A DNA stretch of 64,000 bases from Agromyces sp. SYSU T00194 (GCF_040496035.1 NZ_JBEPJZ010000001.1:1922001-1986000); one strand, 5' to 3'. Shown: positions 1 through 12,082, counted from the first letter of the stretch. Notes: generated by a model from the sequence alone, not told the origin. Made by a program: numbers and translations.

Positions 1-436
1 ACTTGAGGCCCGAGGTGTCGGTGAGCGTGCCGTTCAGGTACATGTCGAAGGTGAAGACGATGTCGTCGCCGGTGAAGTCGGTGCCGTCGCTCCACTTCAC
101 GCCGGCGCGGGGCACGACGGTCAGCTCGGTGTAGTCCTCGTTCCACTCGACCGACTCGGCGAGCCAGGGGGTCGTGCCGAGGTCGCCGGTGGGGTTCACG
201 AGCGCGAGGGGCTCGAAGATGACCTTGGCGTAGCCGTACTTCGAGGCCGACGAGTCGCCGAGGAACGGGTTGTGCGACTCGGTGCTGATGGTGCCGTCGG
301 GCTTGGCGATGGTGAGGGCGGCGCCGCTGGCGGCGGGGGCGTCGCTGCCGGTGTCGCCGGCGGCGCAGCCGGTGAGCGCCAGTGCGGCGACCGCACCGAT
401 GGCGCCGAGGGTGCCGAGGGTGGAACTGAGCCTCAT
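1..436 (-). CDS. Peptide/nickel-type ABC transporter substrate-binding lipoprotein, 5' part only
   Basis: The reverse strand encodes the first 145 residues of an SBP_bac_5-type extracellular solute-binding protein; the rest lies beyond the left edge. A lipoprotein signal with lipobox LTGC (Cys24) is followed by a Ser/Ala-rich linker, then the family's early pattern of 'TISTESHNPFLGDSS', 'VIFEPLAL', 'WLAESVEWNED' and 'GVKWSDGTDFTGDDIVFTF'. ATG at 436 is preceded by GAAGGAG. Family members capture oligopeptides, nickel or some oligosaccharides for an ABC importer; the substrate here cannot be read. It diverges from the TetR gene at 620, with an inverted repeat between them, so TetR control is plausible. 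Confidence 0.9.
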   Translation of the reverse strand, partial: MRLSSTLGTLGAIGAVAALALTGCAAGDTGSDAPAASGAALTIAKPDGTISTESHNPFLGDSSASKYGYAKVIFEPLALVNPTGDLGTTPWLAESVEWNEDYTELTVVPRAGVKWSDGTDFTGDDIVFTFDMYLNGTLTDTSGLK

Positions 437-512
437 TGCTTCTCCTTCGTGGTGGCGCGGCGCCGGGCCTCCCCGAAGGGTCGACGCCGGCGTCGTGGTG
501 ATTGCGGAGTTA

Positions 513-534
513 ACTTACAATCAAGTCAGTAAGT
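513..534. promoter_or_regulatory. Candidate TetR operator between divergent genes
   Basis: ACTTAC at 513-518 and GTAAGT at 529-534 form an inverted repeat with a 10-bp spacer, in an AT-rich island inside very GC-rich DNA, between the transporter lipoprotein gene and tetR. Its size and place fit a TetR-family operator controlling both genes. This is inference from position and symmetry. Confidence 0.5.
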
Positions 535-619
535 AATGCAATGCCGCAGTGATCATTCTGCGTCATGGGGCCTGCGTAGACTCTCCATCGCAGGTGTTCA
601 GTGAGGAGGAGGTGCCGCG

Positions 620-1264
620 ATGACCGAGACCGTGAGCGGTCAGCGCCGTCAGCCGCGCTCGCGCCCCGCGACGCTCGCGCGCCGCCGCGACATCCTCGAC
701 GCCGCGATCGAGATCTTCGGCAACAAGGGCTACGCCAGCGGCACGCTCCAGGAGATCGCCGACCAGGTCGGCATGACCCACGCCGGCATCCTGCACCACT
801 TCGGCTCGAAGGACGCCCTGCTGCTCGAGGTGCTCGACCGCCGCGATGCGACCGACGTCGAGGGCCTCGAGGAGCAGCACATCCCCGGCGGCATCGAGCT
901 CTTCCGCCACCTCGTGCGCACCGCGATGATCAACGCGCACCGCGCCGGCATCGTGCAGGCCTTCGTCGTGCTCTCCGCCGAGTCGGTCACCGACGACCAC
1001 CCGGGGCGCCAGTACTTCCTGAACCGCTACGCGTCGCTGCGCGGCTCGGTGGCTGAGGCGTTCCGCGAGGTGTGCGCCGAGCGCGGCGTGGCTGCCGGTG
1101 AAACGATCGATCTCGCGGCGGCGTCGATTCTCGCGGTGATGGACGGCCTGCAGGTGCAGTGGCTGCTCGACCCCGACGCGGTCGACCTCGCCCGCGCCTC
1201 CGAGTTCGCGATCGAGGCGATCGTCGACTCGGTGGTGTCGCCGGCCCCCTCGCCTTTGGCCTGA
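620..1264 (+). CDS. TetR/AcrR-family transcriptional regulator
   Basis: A 214-residue one-component regulator. Residues about 22-68 form the TetR DNA-binding domain ('RRRDILDAAIEIFGNKGYASGTLQEIADQVGMTHAGILHHFGSKDALL' region), with the recognition helix near 'MTHAGILHHF'. The C-terminal part is the helical ligand-binding and dimerisation domain. ATG at 620 has a strong GAGGAGG site. It diverges from the solute-binding lipoprotein and probably represses it, itself, or both through the palindrome at 513-534. The ligand is unknown. Confidence 0.9.
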   Translation: MTETVSGQRRQPRSRPATLARRRDILDAAIEIFGNKGYASGTLQEIADQVGMTHAGILHHFGSKDALLLEVLDRRDATDVEGLEEQHIPGGIELFRHLVRTAMINAHRAGIVQAFVVLSAESVTDDHPGRQYFLNRYASLRGSVAEAFREVCAERGVAAGETIDLAAASILAVMDGLQVQWLLDPDAVDLARASEFAIEAIVDSVVSPAPSPLA

Positions 1265-1283
1265 CCCGCTGCGTCCGTGAGCT

Positions 1284-1343
1284 GAGACCCGTCGATTTCC
1301 TGCGCTTCGGCGGCTGAGAGCACAGCTTCTTGACGGGTCTCGG
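1284..1343. repeat. Palindromic intergenic repeat family 1, copy A
   Basis: A 60-bp imperfect palindrome that starts GAGACCCGTC and ends GACGGGTCTCGG, with an inner 'CCTGCG...CACAGC' part. It lies just after tetR. Six copies of this unit were found in the window, all outside genes. Confidence 0.75.
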
Positions 1344-1365
1344 CCCCGCGGGGGCGCCCGGGTTC

Positions 1366-1424
1366 CAGACCCGTCAAGAACCTGCGGAATGGGCCCTGGA
1401 AGCGCAGCCTATTGACGGGTGTCG
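1366..1424. repeat. Palindromic intergenic repeat family 1, copy B
   Basis: Starts GACCCGTCAAGAACCTGCG and ends with CGCAGCCTATTGACGGGTG. Same arms as copy A with a different centre. Copies A, B and C lie in series between tetR and the convergent sigma factor gene, about 83 bp apart. Confidence 0.8.
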
Positions 1425-1448
1425 GCTCCACGGGGTGTGCTCGGGGTC

Positions 1449-1506
1449 CAGACCCGTCAAGAACCTGCGGAATGGGGGCTGAGCGCGCAGCTTCTTGGCG
1501 GGTCTG
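1449..1506. repeat. Palindromic intergenic repeat family 1, copy C
   Basis: Left arm GACCCGTCAAGAACCTGCG is identical to copy B; the right arm CGCAGCTTCTTGGCGGGTC has one change from perfect symmetry in the outer stem. It could also act as a terminator for the converging genes. Confidence 0.8.
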
Positions 1507-1553
1507 GTGTGCGAGGTGCCGGGGGGCGCGCGGATGCGGGTGAGCCGGCGCGG

Positions 1554-2597
1554 CTACTCCGGCCCTGAGTCGCCCAGCACGGCGTCGAGCGCGTCGAGGC
1601 CGCCGCGCGTCGGCGCGTCGGCGGCCAGCCCGCGGTAGAGGGCGACGAGCGCCTCGCGGTCGACCGAGCCGGTGCGCCGGCGATCGCAGTGCACCGACTG
1701 GATCGCCGCCTCGAGCTGGAACCGACCCAGCGGAGCGCCGAGCGCGGAGGCGCGGTGCAGCAGCGCCTCACCCTCGGCGATGAGCTCCGCGTCCCACAGC
1801 GCGGGGTCCTGCGCGTCGATGCCGGGCCACGGGTCGCCGACGCGCGCGGGGGCGCGGGACTGCGCGAACGTGAGGAGTGCCGCGAGACCCCAGGCCTCGG
1901 CATCCGCTCGGTCCTCGCCCTCGAGCAGTGTCGCGAGCAGCACGGCGAGCCAGCGGGCCTCGTCGGCGAGCGAGTCGCGGTACGCGTCGCCCTGGTCGCG
2001 CCAGTCGATCGCGTAGGCGCCGTAGATCGCCTCGAGCACGGCGGGGAGGCGGCCGGGCATCTCGGCTCTGGTCGGGATGCGGACGGCGATGCCGGCGTCG
2101 CGGATGCGGCGCTTCGCGCGCACGAGCCGCTGGGCCATCGCCGCGGGCTCGACGTCGAAGGCGGCGCCGATGCGGGCGGCGTCGAACCCGAAGACGGCCT
2201 GGAGCATGAGCGGCGTGCGGATGCCGGCGTCGATCGCCGGGTGGGCGCACGCGAACAGCAGCTCCAGCCGTCGGTCGGGAATCACGTCGGCGCGGGCGAC
2301 CCAGGCGTCGAGGTCGCGTTCGTCCACGGCATCCGCTCCCTCCTCCAACTCGACCGACGTCTTGCGGGCCGCCGCGCCGAGCAGGTCGCGCAGGCGATTG
2401 CGGGCCACGGTCAGCAGCCAGCCCTCGGGGTTGTCGGGCACGCCGTCGGCCGGCCAGCGCGTGAGGGCGCGTTCGAGGGCGTCGGCGAGGGCGTCCTCCG
2501 CGAGCGCGATGTCGCGGATGCCGGCCGCGAGCAGCGCGACGAGCCGGCCGTACGACCTGCGTACGACCTGCTCGACCGCGCCGCCTGCCTCGGGCAT
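1554..2597 (-). CDS. ECF42-group RNA polymerase sigma factor
   Basis: A 347-residue ECF sigma factor with a long C-terminal extension. Sigma-2 lies at about residues 8-70 ('LAEDALADALERALTRWP', 'PEGWLLTVARNRLRDLL'), sigma-4 at about 100-165 ('LMLQAVFGFDAARIGAAFDVEPAAMAQRLVRAKRRIR'), then about 180 residues of helical TPR/DUF6596-like sequence. That layout, plus a DGPF/YCII protein just upstream, defines ECF42. In this group no anti-sigma factor is known and the extension is reported to be needed for activity. The ATG overlaps the stop of the YCII gene by one base, so the two are coupled. Targets beyond its own operon are unknown. Confidence 0.88.
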   Translation of the reverse strand: MPEAGGAVEQVVRRSYGRLVALLAAGIRDIALAEDALADALERALTRWPADGVPDNPEGWLLTVARNRLRDLLGAAARKTSVELEEGADAVDERDLDAWVARADVIPDRRLELLFACAHPAIDAGIRTPLMLQAVFGFDAARIGAAFDVEPAAMAQRLVRAKRRIRDAGIAVRIPTRAEMPGRLPAVLEAIYGAYAIDWRDQGDAYRDSLADEARWLAVLLATLLEGEDRADAEAWGLAALLTFAQSRAPARVGDPWPGIDAQDPALWDAELIAEGEALLHRASALGAPLGRFQLEAAIQSVHCDRRRTGSVDREALVALYRGLAADAPTRGGLDALDAVLGDSGPE

Positions 2598-2980
2598 CAG
2601 TGGTGCTCGTACGCCGTCCACTCGGCGTGCTCGACCCAGGTCGCGACCGGCCGGATCTCGACGTGCCCGTATGCGGCCGGCGGCGCCTGCTGCGCCCACG
2701 CGATCGCGGCGTCGAGGTCGGCCACGTCGATGTCGACCACGCCGCCGAGCTTCTCGTGCGTGTCGGCGAACGGGCCGTCCTGCACGACGAGCTCGCCGCC
2801 CGCGAGCGTGATGGTGGTCGTCGCCGAGACGGGTCGCAGCACCTCGGCGCCGACGAGCACGCCGGCCGCGTCGAGCGCCTTCACGTAGTCGTCGAACGCC
2901 CGCATGCCCTCGGCGAGTGCCTCGGGGCCGAGCTGCTCGGCGGTCATCTCGGGGTAGTGGAGCAGGAGCGAGTAGCGCAT
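2597..2980 (-). CDS. YCII-related DGPF-domain protein, partner of the ECF42 sigma factor
   Basis: A 127-residue ferredoxin-fold protein of the YciI-like family. The diagnostic DGPF motif is present ('VQDGPFADTHEKLGG', about residues 66-80), as is the N-terminal 'MRYSLLLHYPEMT' strand. Proteins of this kind are the conserved partners and usual targets of ECF42 sigma factors; their biochemical role is not settled. It is the first gene of the operon, 40 nt downstream of an ECF42-type promoter, and overlaps the sigma gene by one base. Confidence 0.88.
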   Translation of the reverse strand: MRYSLLLHYPEMTAEQLGPEALAEGMRAFDDYVKALDAAGVLVGAEVLRPVSATTTITLAGGELVVQDGPFADTHEKLGGVVDIDVADLDAAIAWAQQAPPAAYGHVEIRPVATWVEHAEWTAYEHH

Positions 2981-3020
2981 GTTCGTATCCTTCCGCGTCG
3001 TGTCGAACGGTCACAGGGGT

Positions 3021-3047
3021 GACGATCGAGTCGTCGCGGAATCGACA
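3021..3047 (-). promoter_or_regulatory. Predicted ECF42-dependent promoter
   Basis: On the reverse strand TGTCGA (3047-3042) is followed after 17 bp by CGTC (3024-3021). This fits the reported ECF42 consensus of TGTCGA at -35 and CG[A/T]C at -10. It lies 40 nt before the DGPF gene, so the pair is probably autoregulated. Confidence 0.7.
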
Positions 3048-3071
3048 CGGGTCAGGCGTGGAGGGGTGGGG

Positions 3072-3899
3072 CTACTTCCGCAGCACGCAGGAACGGAAGT
3101 AGATGACGTTCGCAGCAGCGATCGTGTCGGTCGGTGACTCGATCACGTCGACGATCGCATCGACGCGGGCGTTGTGCGTGCGGACCGACGCACTCGCCAG
3201 GCCGACGACGTTGATGACGTCCTGAGCTCCACGCCAGTTCTCGATCGCACGATCGAGGTAGTCCTCCACGTCGGACTGGTACTCGCCGATGTACTCGTAG
3301 GTCTCGACCGCGTCCTCTGCCTGCGCCTGCCCGAGCTCGTCCAGTGCATCTCGTGCGGCCTTGCACATCATGCCCTTGAGGAGCGCCTCGGTCTTCTCCT
3401 CGATGTGCTTCCGGAACGCCGGCGTCGGTTCGCGGATGAAGCTCGCCGCGGCGAGTTCGAGTGCGTCGCCGGGAATCGAGAGGTTCCATCCCGCTGCGAG
3501 CTTCAACGACCGGTCCATCAGCTGGTACGTGTCGACCCACTTCTTCGCCGAGTCGATGAGGCGCTGCTCCTCGTCGGTGAGCGTCACCCCGTCCTGCACG
3601 GCGTCGTCGACATCGCGCAGCGCTTCCTTCAGTGCGCTGGGCGGGCTGAACCGGGGTCGTGAGACGGCGCTCGTCCAGTCGTCGGTGTAGGCGCCGAATT
3701 GCACGGATGCGGTGTCGACACCGCTCTCGACGGCGGCGCGTGCGGCCTTCGGAAGCGTCTTCGGGATGTTCATCGCCGCGCTCCCGGTGACGCCGGGCCC
3801 GACGCTGCTCGTGGCGACGACGAAGACCAATGCTGCCGCGGCGCCGAGCCAGAGCGGCCCCCGTCGCCGTGACGCCTTCCGTTCGTGCTGGACGTTCAT
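3072..3899 (-). CDS. Exported or membrane-anchored protein of unknown function
   Basis: A 275-residue protein I do not recognise. A basic N-terminus ('RKASRRRG') leads into one hydrophobic segment (about residues 15-34) that could be a signal peptide or anchor. The rest is predicted helical and rich in Ala, Asp and Glu, with two cysteines ('MMCKAARDAL' and 'FRSCVLRK' close to the C-terminus). ATG at 3899 follows a GGGGGGTG stretch. Codon use is ordinary for the window, so it looks like a real gene. It shares its strand with the ECF42 pair but is separated by that pair's promoter. Confidence 0.65.
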   Translation of the reverse strand: MNVQHERKASRRRGPLWLGAAAALVFVVATSSVGPGVTGSAAMNIPKTLPKAARAAVESGVDTASVQFGAYTDDWTSAVSRPRFSPPSALKEALRDVDDAVQDGVTLTDEEQRLIDSAKKWVDTYQLMDRSLKLAAGWNLSIPGDALELAAASFIREPTPAFRKHIEEKTEALLKGMMCKAARDALDELGQAQAEDAVETYEYIGEYQSDVEDYLDRAIENWRGAQDVINVVGLASASVRTHNARVDAIVDVIESPTDTIAAANVIYFRSCVLRK

Positions 3900-4055
3900 C
3901 GGGCACCCCCCAGTGCGTGCGATCGAACCGCCGTAGGATCTGCTGCGACTCTGCTCCTGCCGTGACTACCCGGGCAACCGCGCTAGCCCTGATCAGCCAG
4001 CAGTCGCCCGATCCGCTCCAAAGGAGCGGGCCGCGCAGTAGTCTGAGCGCACATC

Positions 4056-6441
<2,386 letters not shown>

Positions 6442-6452
<11 letters not shown>

Positions 6453-7842
6453 CGCTTCCGCCTTCGCCGCCGGCGCGGGGGTCGCGACGGTGCTCGTCGT
6501 GGACGACACGATGATTCCGCGCGCGACGCTCGCGCGCGGCGTCGCACACGAGGGGCACCGGGTGATCGAGGCATCCGACGGCCGGGAAGCCCTCGACCTG
6601 CTCCGGCGCGAGCCGGTCGACATGGTGCTGCTCGACCTCGTGATGCCCGAGGTCGACGGTTTCGAGGTGCTCGAGACGATGCGGGCGGATGCCGCGCTCC
6701 GCGACATCCCGGTGCTCGTCGTCTCGGCGACCGAGGCCACCGACGACGTCGCGCGGGCCATCGCCATGGGCGCAATCGACTGCCTCACGAAGCCGTTCGA
6801 GCCCGCGCTGCTCCGCGTGCGGCTGCGCACGGCGCTCGAGCAGACGCGGCTGCGCCGTCTCGAGCAGGACTACCTGCGGCAGGAGCTGGCGATGCGCCAG
6901 CAGGAGCGGCTCGCGATGCTCGGGCGGCTGAGCGCCGGCCTCGGGCACGAGCTCAACAATCCCGCGGCGGCGGCCCTCGCCACGAGTCGCCAGCTCGGGC
7001 AGGCGCTGGAGGAGGCCGACGCACTCGTACCGCGGCTGGTGCGGGATGCGCGCGGTGACGCACTCGTCGAGGCCGTGCGCGACGCACTCGCTGCGCCGGG
7101 TGCGTCCGGCGCGGACACCGCCGCCCTCGAGACGGTGCTCGACGCGCGCGGGTTCGACGAGGGGTGGTACGTCGCCGGCGACCTCCGGGCGGTCGGCATG
7201 GATGCCGCGCGCCTGGAGCGGGTGCTGGCGATCGGGGCGGATCTGGCGTTGGCGGTCGAGTGGTTGCACGTTCGCGCCCGCATCCGTACCGCGCTCGAGT
7301 TCATCTCGAACAGCGTGGGGCGCATGGCGGAGCTGACGGCGTCGCTGCGCCGCTACAGCTACCTCGACCAGGCTCCGCAGCAGGATGTCGACGTGCGCAC
7401 GGGCCTCGACGACACCGTCACGATCCTCGCCCACAAGACCCCGGAAGACGTGCAGGTCGTGCGCGACTACGGCGAGGTGCCGACCATCCACGCGTTCGGC
7501 GGCCAGCTCAACCAGGTCTGGACGAACCTGCTCGACAACGCCGTCGACGCCGTGCGCGATGGCGGCACGGTCACCCTCCGGGCCGTGCCCGACGGCGCCG
7601 GGGTGCGCGTCGACGTCGAGGACGACGGGCCGGGCATTCCCGCCGAGCTGCTGGGCACGGTCTTCGACGCCTTCGTCACCACGAAGCCCCCCGGCGAGGG
7701 CACCGGCCTCGGCCTGAACATCGCACACCACATCGTGACCGACGTGCATGGCGGGCGTCTCACCGCGACGTCCTCGCCCGGTCGCACGGTCTTCAGCGCG
7801 TGGCTGCCGCCGGCGCCGCGGCCGCAGGCCCCGGTCGCCTGA
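6442..7842 (+). CDS. Response regulator-histidine kinase fusion (REC-HisKA-HATPase)
   Basis: A 466-residue soluble protein. REC occupies residues about 12-130 (Asp65 in '[11 protein letters not shown]', 'CLTKPFEP'), followed by a helical linker and a kinase core of the NtrB/GHELNNP type (His169 in '[11 protein letters not shown]') and HATPase_c ('[10 protein letters not shown]', 'DDGPGIP', '[12 protein letters not shown]'). A long insert lies between the H-box and the ATP domain. ATG at 6442 overlaps the upstream kinase gene by 11 nt and has GGAGG just before it. The upstream HPt could phosphorylate this receiver and so control the second kinase. No DNA-binding output regulator lies next to the pair. 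Confidence 0.88.
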
Positions 7843-7875
7843 CTGCCGTTCGTCCCTTGGCCCGCCCGCGGTGCC

Positions 7876-7934
7876 CAGACCCGTCAATTCCCTGCGTTCC
7901 CAGCGCTGGACGCGCAGCCTTCTGACGGGTCTCG
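7876..7934. repeat. Palindromic intergenic repeat family 1, copy D
   Basis: Outer arms GACCCGTCA and TGACGGGTC, inner 'CCTGCG' and 'CGCAGCC', ending CTCG. It lies 34 bp after the second kinase gene. Confidence 0.8.
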
Positions 7935-7969
7935 ACCGCGAGCGGGGCTGGGGCGGCGCGGGCGGACGC

Positions 7970-8029
7970 GAGATCCGTCAAGAACCTGCGTTCTCAGCGT
8001 GCGAAGCGCAGCCATTTGACGGGTCTCGG
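7970..8029. repeat. Palindromic intergenic repeat family 1, copy E
   Basis: GATCCGTCAAGAACCTGCG on the left and GCGCAGCCATTTGACGGGTC on the right. Second unit of a pair with copy D, about 94 bp apart, between the kinase operon and the convergent hic operon. Confidence 0.8.
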
Positions 8030-8108
8030 CTGGCAGACAAAGGGGGGCGGGCGGATGCCACGGGGCCGCGCCCGCCCACAGGGCCCAAGTCGTTGAGTGG
8101 GCTCAGAC

Positions 8109-8261
8109 TCAGCCAGAAGTAGTCAAGGTGTCGCCGTGATCGAGCGGGATGCGACGAACGCGATCCACGACTTCGGCCACCCGGTCGTCGGTCAGCGGCT
8201 CGCCGAGATAGATGACATCCTCGGTTTCCACCGACTCGAACGGCTCGTTCCGTTCAGACAT
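8109..8261 (-). CDS. Small acidic protein (50 aa) in the hic operon, unknown function
   Basis: ATG at 8261 opens a 50-residue frame starting 'MSERNEPFESVETEDVIYLG' and containing 'EPLTDDRVAEVVDRVRR'. It begins 6 nt after the hicB stop and has normal high-GC codon positions. The sequence looks like a folded, acidic, DNA- or protein-associated small polypeptide rather than random translation. I know no named family for it. A third gene after hicA and hicB is not usual; it may modulate the antitoxin or simply be co-transcribed. Confidence 0.55.
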   Translation of the reverse strand: MSERNEPFESVETEDVIYLGEPLTDDRVAEVVDRVRRIPLDHGDTLTTSG

Positions 8262-8267
8262 CTGTCT

Positions 8268-8612
8268 TCAGCGCTCCAGTAGTCGAGCCGCGTAGGCGTT
8301 GAGACTTGTTCCCTGGCGAAGCGCCTCCGTTGCGAGTCGGCGGTGCAGCGCTGGGTCGACCCGGAGGTTGACCCGCCCGGAGTACGTGCGATCGGCCAGC
8401 GGCTCCGGCACCTCTTCACCCGACTCCACAAGGTCCTCGACGACCGACCGAACAAGCTCCTCTATGCCGCGGAGGGCGTCGAGTTGAGTCCCGGCCAACC
8501 ACGAGAGGGATGGGAACTCCGCAATGGTGGCGACGAACTCGCCATCTGACGCGCTCCATTCGACGGAGTATCGGTAGTGCTCCACCGAAGGTCGAGCCAT
8601 CGTCTCGTTCAT
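8268..8612 (-). CDS. hicB: HicB-family antitoxin
   Basis: A 114-residue antitoxin with the two HicB parts: an N-terminal degenerate RNase-H-like domain ('YRYSVEWSASDGEFVATIAEFPSLSWLAGTQLDAL') and a C-terminal HicB_lk/ribbon-helix-helix part ('SGRVNLRVDPALHRRLATEALRQGTSLNAYAARLL'). It should bind and neutralise HicA and repress the operon. The ATG overlaps the hicA stop codon (TGATG), so synthesis is coupled. Confidence 0.9.
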   Translation of the reverse strand: MNETMARPSVEHYRYSVEWSASDGEFVATIAEFPSLSWLAGTQLDALRGIEELVRSVVEDLVESGEEVPEPLADRTYSGRVNLRVDPALHRRLATEALRQGTSLNAYAARLLER

Positions 8613-8869
8613 CAGAGTTCCTCTCCCTTCTTCTTGTCGATCGCCTTGATCAACTGCTTGACCTGGTACTCCTTCGCCTTGCCGCCGTCGCCCCTTTGGA
8701 GGTTGATGCGAGGGTCGCCCTGCCAGGGCATCTTGTAGATCGCGACGTGGCTTCCGGAGCCCTTCCGGGGCTCCCCGAAGTAGAACTCGGCGAGCTGGCA
8801 GGCTTCTGCGAAGCTCAGGGCCTTCGGTGAACGACGTGCCTTCTGTTCGATTTTCTCCACCGAGCCCAC
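8612..8869 (-). CDS. hicA: HicA-family toxin (mRNA interferase)
   Basis: An 85-residue dsRBD-fold RNase toxin. The conserved region is 'FYFGEPRKGSGSHVAIYKMP', with the catalytic His in GSH, followed by 'GKAKEYQVKQLIKAID'. HicA proteins cleave mRNA and stop translation until bound by HicB. The toxin gene comes first, as is usual for hicAB. The start taken is GTG at 8869, six nt after a CACCAT -10-like element, so the message may be leaderless; a GTG at 8860 is the alternative. Confidence 0.88.
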   Translation of the reverse strand: MGSVEKIEQKARRSPKALSFAEACQLAEFYFGEPRKGSGSHVAIYKMPWQGDPRINLQRGDGGKAKEYQVKQLIKAIDKKKGEEL

Positions 8870-8875
8870 ATGTCA

Positions 8876-8897
8876 ATGGTGCCAGAAGTGGCACCAT
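8876..8897. promoter_or_regulatory. Candidate HicB operator
   Basis: ATGGTGCCA-GAAG-TGGCACCAT is a perfect inverted repeat with 9-bp arms, ending 6 bp before the hicA start. It covers the presumed -10 region. HicB antitoxins typically repress their operon by binding such palindromes. Confidence 0.65.
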
Positions 8898-8910
8898 CCG
8901 ACAAGGTCTA

Positions 8911-10677
<1,767 letters not shown>

Positions 10678-10747
10678 CCTGCCTGTATGGGGGCGATGTG
10701 TCGAGGTGGCTCTGCTGGCAGCTGACGATAGCGGTAGCAATTAGCGG

Positions 10748-10771
10748 TACTATGAATCGGTATACCGAATC
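10748..10771 (+). promoter_or_regulatory. Promoter with palindromic operator for the XRE/nucleotidyltransferase module
   Basis: TACTAT (10748-10753) is a good -10 element. It is followed at once by TCGGTATACCGA (10757-10768), a perfect 12-bp palindrome centred near the expected transcription start. This is a typical layout for repression by the HTH protein encoded next. Confidence 0.6.
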
Positions 10772-10793
10772 ATCTAGCGAGCAGGTGGTGATC

Positions 10794-11372
10794 ATGACCG
10801 AGATCGCAGCGTTGGTGCGTTCGGCACGTCGTGCGCGCTGCCTCTCCCAGCGCGAGCTCGCACGGCGCGCCGGTCTCTCGCAGAGCCGTGTCGCAATCGC
10901 GGAGAGCGCGCATGAGGATCCGCGCTTCGCCACCGCGCGGCGACTGCTCGCCGGGGCCGGGCATCGGCTCTACGCGGCTGCGACCACTCGCGATGATGTC
11001 GCGACGATCACCACCGAGATCAGGCAGGCGCTTGCGCATGACGATCTCCAGCTGGCATTCCGGTACTTCATCCAGATGAATGACAACCTCGTGGGGGAGC
11101 GCGGCCTGCTGCGTGGCATTCTCACTGTCACCGAGCCGGAGTTGACGGGCTCGAAGACTTGGGACTCGGCCATCGCCGCACTCGTCGAGTACCGGCTCAA
11201 CCAAGAGGGCGTGCCTGCCCCCGCGTGGACGAGCTCTGCAACTCGGCGTCTCGAGCGCGCGCGACCGCTGCTCGTCGACCCGGCGGACCCCGTGCCGGCG
11301 CGTGGTGACGTGCCGACCGAATTCCTCGAGCACGGCGTGTTCATCTGGCGCGATTCGCTGGAGAGCGTGTGA
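10794..11372 (+). CDS. XRE-family HTH protein, probable antitoxin
   Basis: A 192-residue protein. An HTH_XRE domain fills residues about 5-60 ('LVRSARRARCLSQRELARRAGLSQSRVAIAES'). It is followed by 130 residues of helical sequence of unknown fold containing 'FRYFIQMNDNLVGERGLLRGILTVTEPELTGSKTWDSAIAALVEYRLNQEGVPAPAW'. ATG at 10794 was preferred because the upstream ATG at 10752 lies in the promoter. The stop overlaps the nucleotidyltransferase start by 4 nt (GTGA). Gene order, coupling and the promoter palindrome resemble an AbiE/MenAT-like antitoxin-toxin pair. Confidence 0.75.
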   Translation: MTEIAALVRSARRARCLSQRELARRAGLSQSRVAIAESAHEDPRFATARRLLAGAGHRLYAAATTRDDVATITTEIRQALAHDDLQLAFRYFIQMNDNLVGERGLLRGILTVTEPELTGSKTWDSAIAALVEYRLNQEGVPAPAWTSSATRRLERARPLLVDPADPVPARGDVPTEFLEHGVFIWRDSLESV

Positions 11373-11953
11373 TCCTTCTCGACCGAGACGATCTCATCGA
11401 CGGGCTCCGCGAGCTCGTCGCGGAGTTGCACGCGGCAGGTGACCCCGTCGGGCTGCGCATCGTGGGCGGTGGGGCGTTGGTACTGCGCCACTTCGACCGT
11501 CGTACGACGGTCGACATCGACGCCGTGCAGGTGAGCCCTGGTGACGAGGCGGCGGTGGTTGCGGCAGCCGAGCGAGTCGCGGAGCGGCGCGGCTGGCAGG
11601 CCGACTGGCTGAACTTCAAGGCAGCTCAGCTTGCGCCATGGTGGGGGCGATCAGTCAATTGGGAGCCGATCCACCACGACGACCTGGTGACCATCGAAGT
11701 TGCGCCCGCCGACGCGCTGCTCGCAATGAAGCTCAAGGCCAGCCGACCAGGCCGCGACACCGACGACATTCGCCAGCTGCTCGCCGTGTGCGGTATCGAA
11801 TCCGTTGAGGCCGCCGACGCGCTCTACAGCGAATACTTCCCCGGCGACTCGCTCAGCGATCGCGCGTGGGGCATGGTCGAGCGGATCCTCGCGGCTGGCC
11901 CGCTCCGGGCGCCTGACGCGCCCCCGCCGCCGGACTTGAACCCGAATCGCTAG
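11369..11953 (+). CDS. Nucleotidyltransferase-fold protein, probable toxin partner
   Basis: A 194-residue protein with a polymerase-beta-type nucleotidyltransferase signature: 'GLRIVGGGALVLRHFDRRTTVDIDAVQV', i.e. the GG helix-turn and the DxD metal pair (DID). 'APADALLAMKLKASRPGRDTDDIRQLLAVCGI' matches the later part of DUF6036/AbiEii-like proteins, which often act as toxins that modify tRNA or other RNA ends. Starts with GTG inside the XRE stop codon. The chemistry is inferred from family resemblance only. Confidence 0.75.
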   Translation: MILLDRDDLIDGLRELVAELHAAGDPVGLRIVGGGALVLRHFDRRTTVDIDAVQVSPGDEAAVVAAAERVAERRGWQADWLNFKAAQLAPWWGRSVNWEPIHHDDLVTIEVAPADALLAMKLKASRPGRDTDDIRQLLAVCGIESVEAADALYSEYFPGDSLSDRAWGMVERILAAGPLRAPDAPPPPDLNPNR

Positions 11954-12057
11954 TTCACATGTCTCCGTGGGACTACGTTTCCGTAGTCAACGCGTCGCAT
12001 TACGAAAACGTAGTTGCGCGGAGGTGTCGAAGGAGCGGCCCGGTCTTCTCGTGGTCG

Positions 12058-12082
12058 GCGTGGTATCAAACAGATACCACGC
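12058..12082. promoter_or_regulatory. Candidate operator of the RHH/Doc module
   Basis: GCGTGGTATC-AAACA-GATACCACGC is a perfect inverted repeat with 10-bp arms, 33 bp before the antitoxin start. A weaker repeat (ACTACGTTT ... AAAACGTAGT) lies farther upstream in about 11972-12015. Confidence 0.7.

Noticed and set aside
1284-1506. tRNA or riboswitch in the structured DNA after tetR
   Set aside because: The folding comes from the repeat-family palindromes; no cloverleaf, anticodon loop or known aptamer pattern was found.
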